Shown piece by piece: positions 40,813-43,059 of a stretch of 43,059 nt of DNA (positions are counted from its first letter, which is position 1; each line of letters begins with the position of its first letter). Source of the DNA: Candidatus Contendibacter sp. (GTDB lineage: Bacteria; Pseudomonadota; Gammaproteobacteria; Competibacterales; Competibacteraceae); the NCBI GenBank assembly GCA_029624765.1, contig JARSSO010000058.1, positions 1-43,059 on the forward strand, written 5' to 3'. A program made the position numbers and the translations under genes. The notes under the pieces were generated by a model. The model searched no databases, was not told the DNA's origin, and saw only the letters and a program-made list of their open reading frames with translations.

Positions 40813-42411
40813 GTGAGCCTCAATCTGCCTGCTGGCGTGCAAGTGAACGCCCCTCTCCATCCCCGTTTCGACGAGATTCTGACCCATGACGCGCTAGCTC
40901 TGGTCGCCAAATTGCACCGGGCCTTCGAGCCGCGCCGTCAGGAATTGCTGAAGAAGCGCATCGAACGCCAAGCCCGGATCGACGCGGGCGAGATGCCCGA
41001 TTTCCTGCCGGAAACCAAGCATATCCGCGAAGGCGACTGGAAAATCGCGCCGCTGCCGAAGGCGCTGGAACGCCGCCGCACCGAAATCACCGGTCCGGTC
41101 GAACGCAAGATGATCATCAACGCCTACAACTCTGGCGCCGATTCCTACATGACCGACTTCGAGGATTCCAACAGCCCCAACTGGTACAACCAGATTCAGG
41201 GCCAGGTGAATCTGGTCGACGCCATTCGCCGCAACATCAGCTACGTCAACGAGGTGGGCAAGGAGTACAAGCTGAACGATCAGATCGCCACCTTGCAAAT
41301 TCGCCCGCGTGGCTGGCACTTGGACGAAAAGCACGTTTTGGTGGACGGCCAGCGCGTGTCCGGCGGCATCTTCGATTTTGGCCTGGTGTTCTTCCACAAC
41401 GCCAAGGAGCAGATTGCCCGGGGCGCCGGCCCGTTCTACTACCTGCCGAAGATGGAGAGCCATCTGGAAGCGCGGTTGTGGAACGACATTTTCGTAATGG
41501 CGCAAAACGAACTGGGCCTTCCCCAGGGAACCATCAAGGCGACGGTGCTGATCGAGACCATCCTCGCCACCTTCGAGATGGAAGAGATTCTGTACGAACT
41601 GCGCGAGCACTCCGCCGGCCTGAACGCCGGGCGCTGGGACTACATCTTTAGCTGCATCAAGAAGTTCAAGAAGAACAAGGAATTCTGTCTGGCCAATCGC
41701 GGCGCGATCACCATGGAAGTGCCGTTCATGCGTTCCTACGCCCTGCATCTGGTCAAGGTTTGCCACAAGCGCGGCGCCCCGGCCATGGGGGGCATGTCGG
41801 CGCTGATTCCGATCAAGAACGACCCGGAAGCCAACGAAAAGGCGCTGGCCGGCATTCGCCACGACAAGACCCGCGACGCCCGGGACGGTTTCGACGGCGG
41901 CTGGGTGGCCCATCCCGGTCTGGTGCCCATCGCCCACGAGGAATTCGTCAAGGTGCTGGGCGACAAGCCGAATCAGTGGGAGAAGCAGCGCGACGAAACG
42001 TTCGCCGCCAAGGATTTCCTGAACTTCCAGCCCGAACAGCCCATCACCGAAACCGGCCTGCGCAACAACATCAATGTCGGCATTCACTACCTGGGATCCT
42101 GGTTGGCGGGCAACGGCTGCGTGCCGATCCACAACCTGATGGAAGACGCCGCCACCGCCGAAATTTCCCGCTCGCAGGTCTGGCAGTGGGTGGTCAGTCC
42201 CAAGGGCACGCTGGACGACGGCCGCAAGGTCACCGCCGAGTTGGTTCATAGCCTCATTCCCGAGGAGCTGGCCAAGGTCAAGGCGACCGTGACGGCTCAG
42301 GGCGAGGATACCGCCACCTACGATCAGGCCGCCGGCATCTTCGAGAAAATGTCTCTGTCGGCAGATTATCCTGAGTTCCTGACCCTGCCGCTGTACGAGG
42401 CGATGGATTGA
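40813..42411 (+). CDS. aceB: Malate synthase A
   Basis: The 532-residue enzyme condenses glyoxylate with acetyl-CoA to malate, the second step of the glyoxylate shunt. Motifs include YMTDFEDSNSPNWYNQIQGQVNL, IRPRGWHLDEKHV, FDFGLVFFHNAK, the ATVLIETILATFEMEEILYELREHSAGLNAGRWDYIFS core (metal Glu and catalytic Arg region), and GGMSALIPIK. The start is GTG 40813 with AAGGAG 6 bases upstream, not the earlier ATG 40702, which would place the aceA terminator inside the gene. Length is right for the A isoform, not the larger G isoform. A terminator follows at 42438. Confidence 0.97.
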   Translation: MSLNLPAGVQVNAPLHPRFDEILTHDALALVAKLHRAFEPRRQELLKKRIERQARIDAGEMPDFLPETKHIREGDWKIAPLPKALERRRTEITGPVERKMIINAYNSGADSYMTDFEDSNSPNWYNQIQGQVNLVDAIRRNISYVNEVGKEYKLNDQIATLQIRPRGWHLDEKHVLVDGQRVSGGIFDFGLVFFHNAKEQIARGAGPFYYLPKMESHLEARLWNDIFVMAQNELGLPQGTIKATVLIETILATFEMEEILYELREHSAGLNAGRWDYIFSCIKKFKKNKEFCLANRGAITMEVPFMRSYALHLVKVCHKRGAPAMGGMSALIPIKNDPEANEKALAGIRHDKTRDARDGFDGGWVAHPGLVPIAHEEFVKVLGDKPNQWEKQRDETFAAKDFLNFQPEQPITETGLRNNINVGIHYLGSWLAGNGCVPIHNLMEDAATAEISRSQVWQWVVSPKGTLDDGRKVTAELVHSLIPEELAKVKATVTAQGEDTATYDQAAGIFEKMSLSADYPEFLTLPLYEAMD

Positions 42412-42437
42412 GCGGATTCAAGGGATAGTGATCGAGG

Positions 42438-42469
42438 AACGGCGCTCGAAAGATCGGGCGCCGTTTTTT
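42438..42469 (+). terminator. Rho-independent terminator after aceB
   Basis: AACGGCGC (42438-42445) and GCGCCGTT (42458-42465) form an 8-bp stem around a 12-base loop, followed by a run of T residues to 42469. It ends the aceB transcript and abuts the convergent gene ending at 42470. Confidence 0.85.
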
Positions 42470-43003
42470 CTATTCGGCTTCCGTCAATAGTTGCTTGATC
42501 TCACAGGCAAGTACGGCGAATTCCTCCAAGTCCTGTCGTGCTTGCTGCGATCCGCAAGTCGGTTCTGATCGGGTTGCGAGCAAAATACGGATCAACTTTG
42601 AGTCGGTGTCATCATCAAGCTGTATTTGCACTGTCGATTCGAGCCACTCCGTCTCGCTCGCCGCCGCTTTTTTGATGGCTTGCATCAAACAGAATCGCAG
42701 CAGAGAGCCAGATACACAATCGATGCGGGCCGCAACACTCAACCAGGGGTTTTCCTCATTCTCCAGGTCAGGTTCCTGGATTCGATATGTATGGTTGGCT
42801 AAGGCATTCAGGAAATCCAGAGTTGATTGAAACGAAGCCAGCGGTTTCCGGTGCATGGTGATCGAGTGCCGATGTTTCCAGAGATCCAGAATGGCTTGGG
42901 CACATGCTGATCGAGCCTGTTCTCGACCATCCGGCGTCGCATTGTCCGCGTAATGGATCAGTTCGGCAACGTAGTGCGCCATCCAACGTCCCAGGGTGTC
43001 CAC
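42470..43003 (-). CDS. Uncharacterised protein at window edge
   Basis: The 177-residue protein starts at GTG 43003 (MDTLGRWMAHYVAELIHYAD) and is helical and acidic with no membrane segment. Visible patches are RSACAQAILDLWKHRHS (31-48) and RKPLASFQSTLDFLNALA (52-69). I do not recognise the family. ATG 42982 is an alternative start. The plus-strand glyoxylate operon ends against it, and upstream sequence leaves the window, so its operon partners are not visible. Codon use is less GC-biased than in its neighbours, which fits an acquired accessory gene. Confidence 0.6.
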   Translation of the reverse strand: MDTLGRWMAHYVAELIHYADNATPDGREQARSACAQAILDLWKHRHSITMHRKPLASFQSTLDFLNALANHTYRIQEPDLENEENPWLSVAARIDCVSGSLLRFCLMQAIKKAAASETEWLESTVQIQLDDDTDSKLIRILLATRSEPTCGSQQARQDLEEFAVLACEIKQLLTEAE

Positions 43004-43059
43004 TCATATGCGCCAACTTAAGCGGTGTTTCTCATACGTTACTTATTCCCATCGCTCGG

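Overview
The window is a GC-rich, gene-dense chromosomal segment from a proteobacterium. Long undecaprenyl, ammonium, fatty-acyl and glyoxylate genes sit beside several families of short dispersed palindromes. The gene content (malonyl-CoA decarboxylase beside ETF and an acyl-CoA dehydrogenase, a MaoC hydratase, glucokinase, the glyoxylate shunt, AmtB, GT41 glycosyltransferase) suggests a gammaproteobacterium of the Competibacter type. That placement is inferred from gene content and style, not from any marker alignment. No tRNA, rRNA, CRISPR array or complete insertion sequence was seen.

Layout. 1-1421: an AT-rich, minus-strand remnant of an Rhs polymorphic toxin (core fragment, one-base frameshift, variable tail), followed by a DUF4288-like gene that may be its immunity gene and a terminator. 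1599-4421: uppP, an SCP2-like gene, and amtB behind a candidate sigma-54/NtrC promoter. 4478-7812 (minus): membrane endonuclease/exonuclease/phosphatase protein, Tat-exported serine hydrolase, PatB-type C-S lyase. 7970-8245: a small Cys/Gly-rich ORF with its own terminator. 8365-11634 (minus): a Ser/Thr kinase fused to TPR-like, PEGA and MORN repeats. 11917-14224: aroC and an MFS transporter. 14378-16042 (minus): ettA. 16120-20604 (minus): an operon of two solute-binding-like proteins (one fused to VWA), an XpaC-like membrane protein and a DUF2887 nuclease-like protein. 21319-23316: a TPR-GT41 O-GlcNAc-transferase-like protein. 23540-28949 (minus): etfB-etfA-acyl-CoA dehydrogenase-malonyl-CoA decarboxylase-small protein. 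29145-32445: MaoC hydratase, orphan PstS-like protein, NUDIX, heme DUF3365 protein, pterin dehydratase. 32503-37993 (minus): an Rpn-type nuclease downstream of a 1489-residue TIR-CHAT-NTPase-TPR protein. 38186-42411: glucokinase divergent from aceA-aceB. 42470-43003: an unrecognised minus-strand gene at the window edge.

The most interesting locus is 32503-37993. One protein carries two potential effector modules, a TIR domain and a caspase-like CHAT domain with an intact His/Cys pair. These are followed by a STAND-like P-loop NTPase and a TPR sensor region. A PD-(D/E)XK nuclease-like gene follows 10 bp later, and its start may be translationally coupled. This looks like a candidate immune or regulated-death module. 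The same gene has three short palindromic repeats inserted in frame around its NTPase, an unusual case of dispersed repeats becoming protein sequence. The metabolic genes fit a storage-polymer, acyl-CoA-centred lifestyle: ETF accepts electrons from acyl-CoA dehydrogenase, malonyl-CoA decarboxylase makes acetyl-CoA, and isocitrate lyase plus malate synthase use it.
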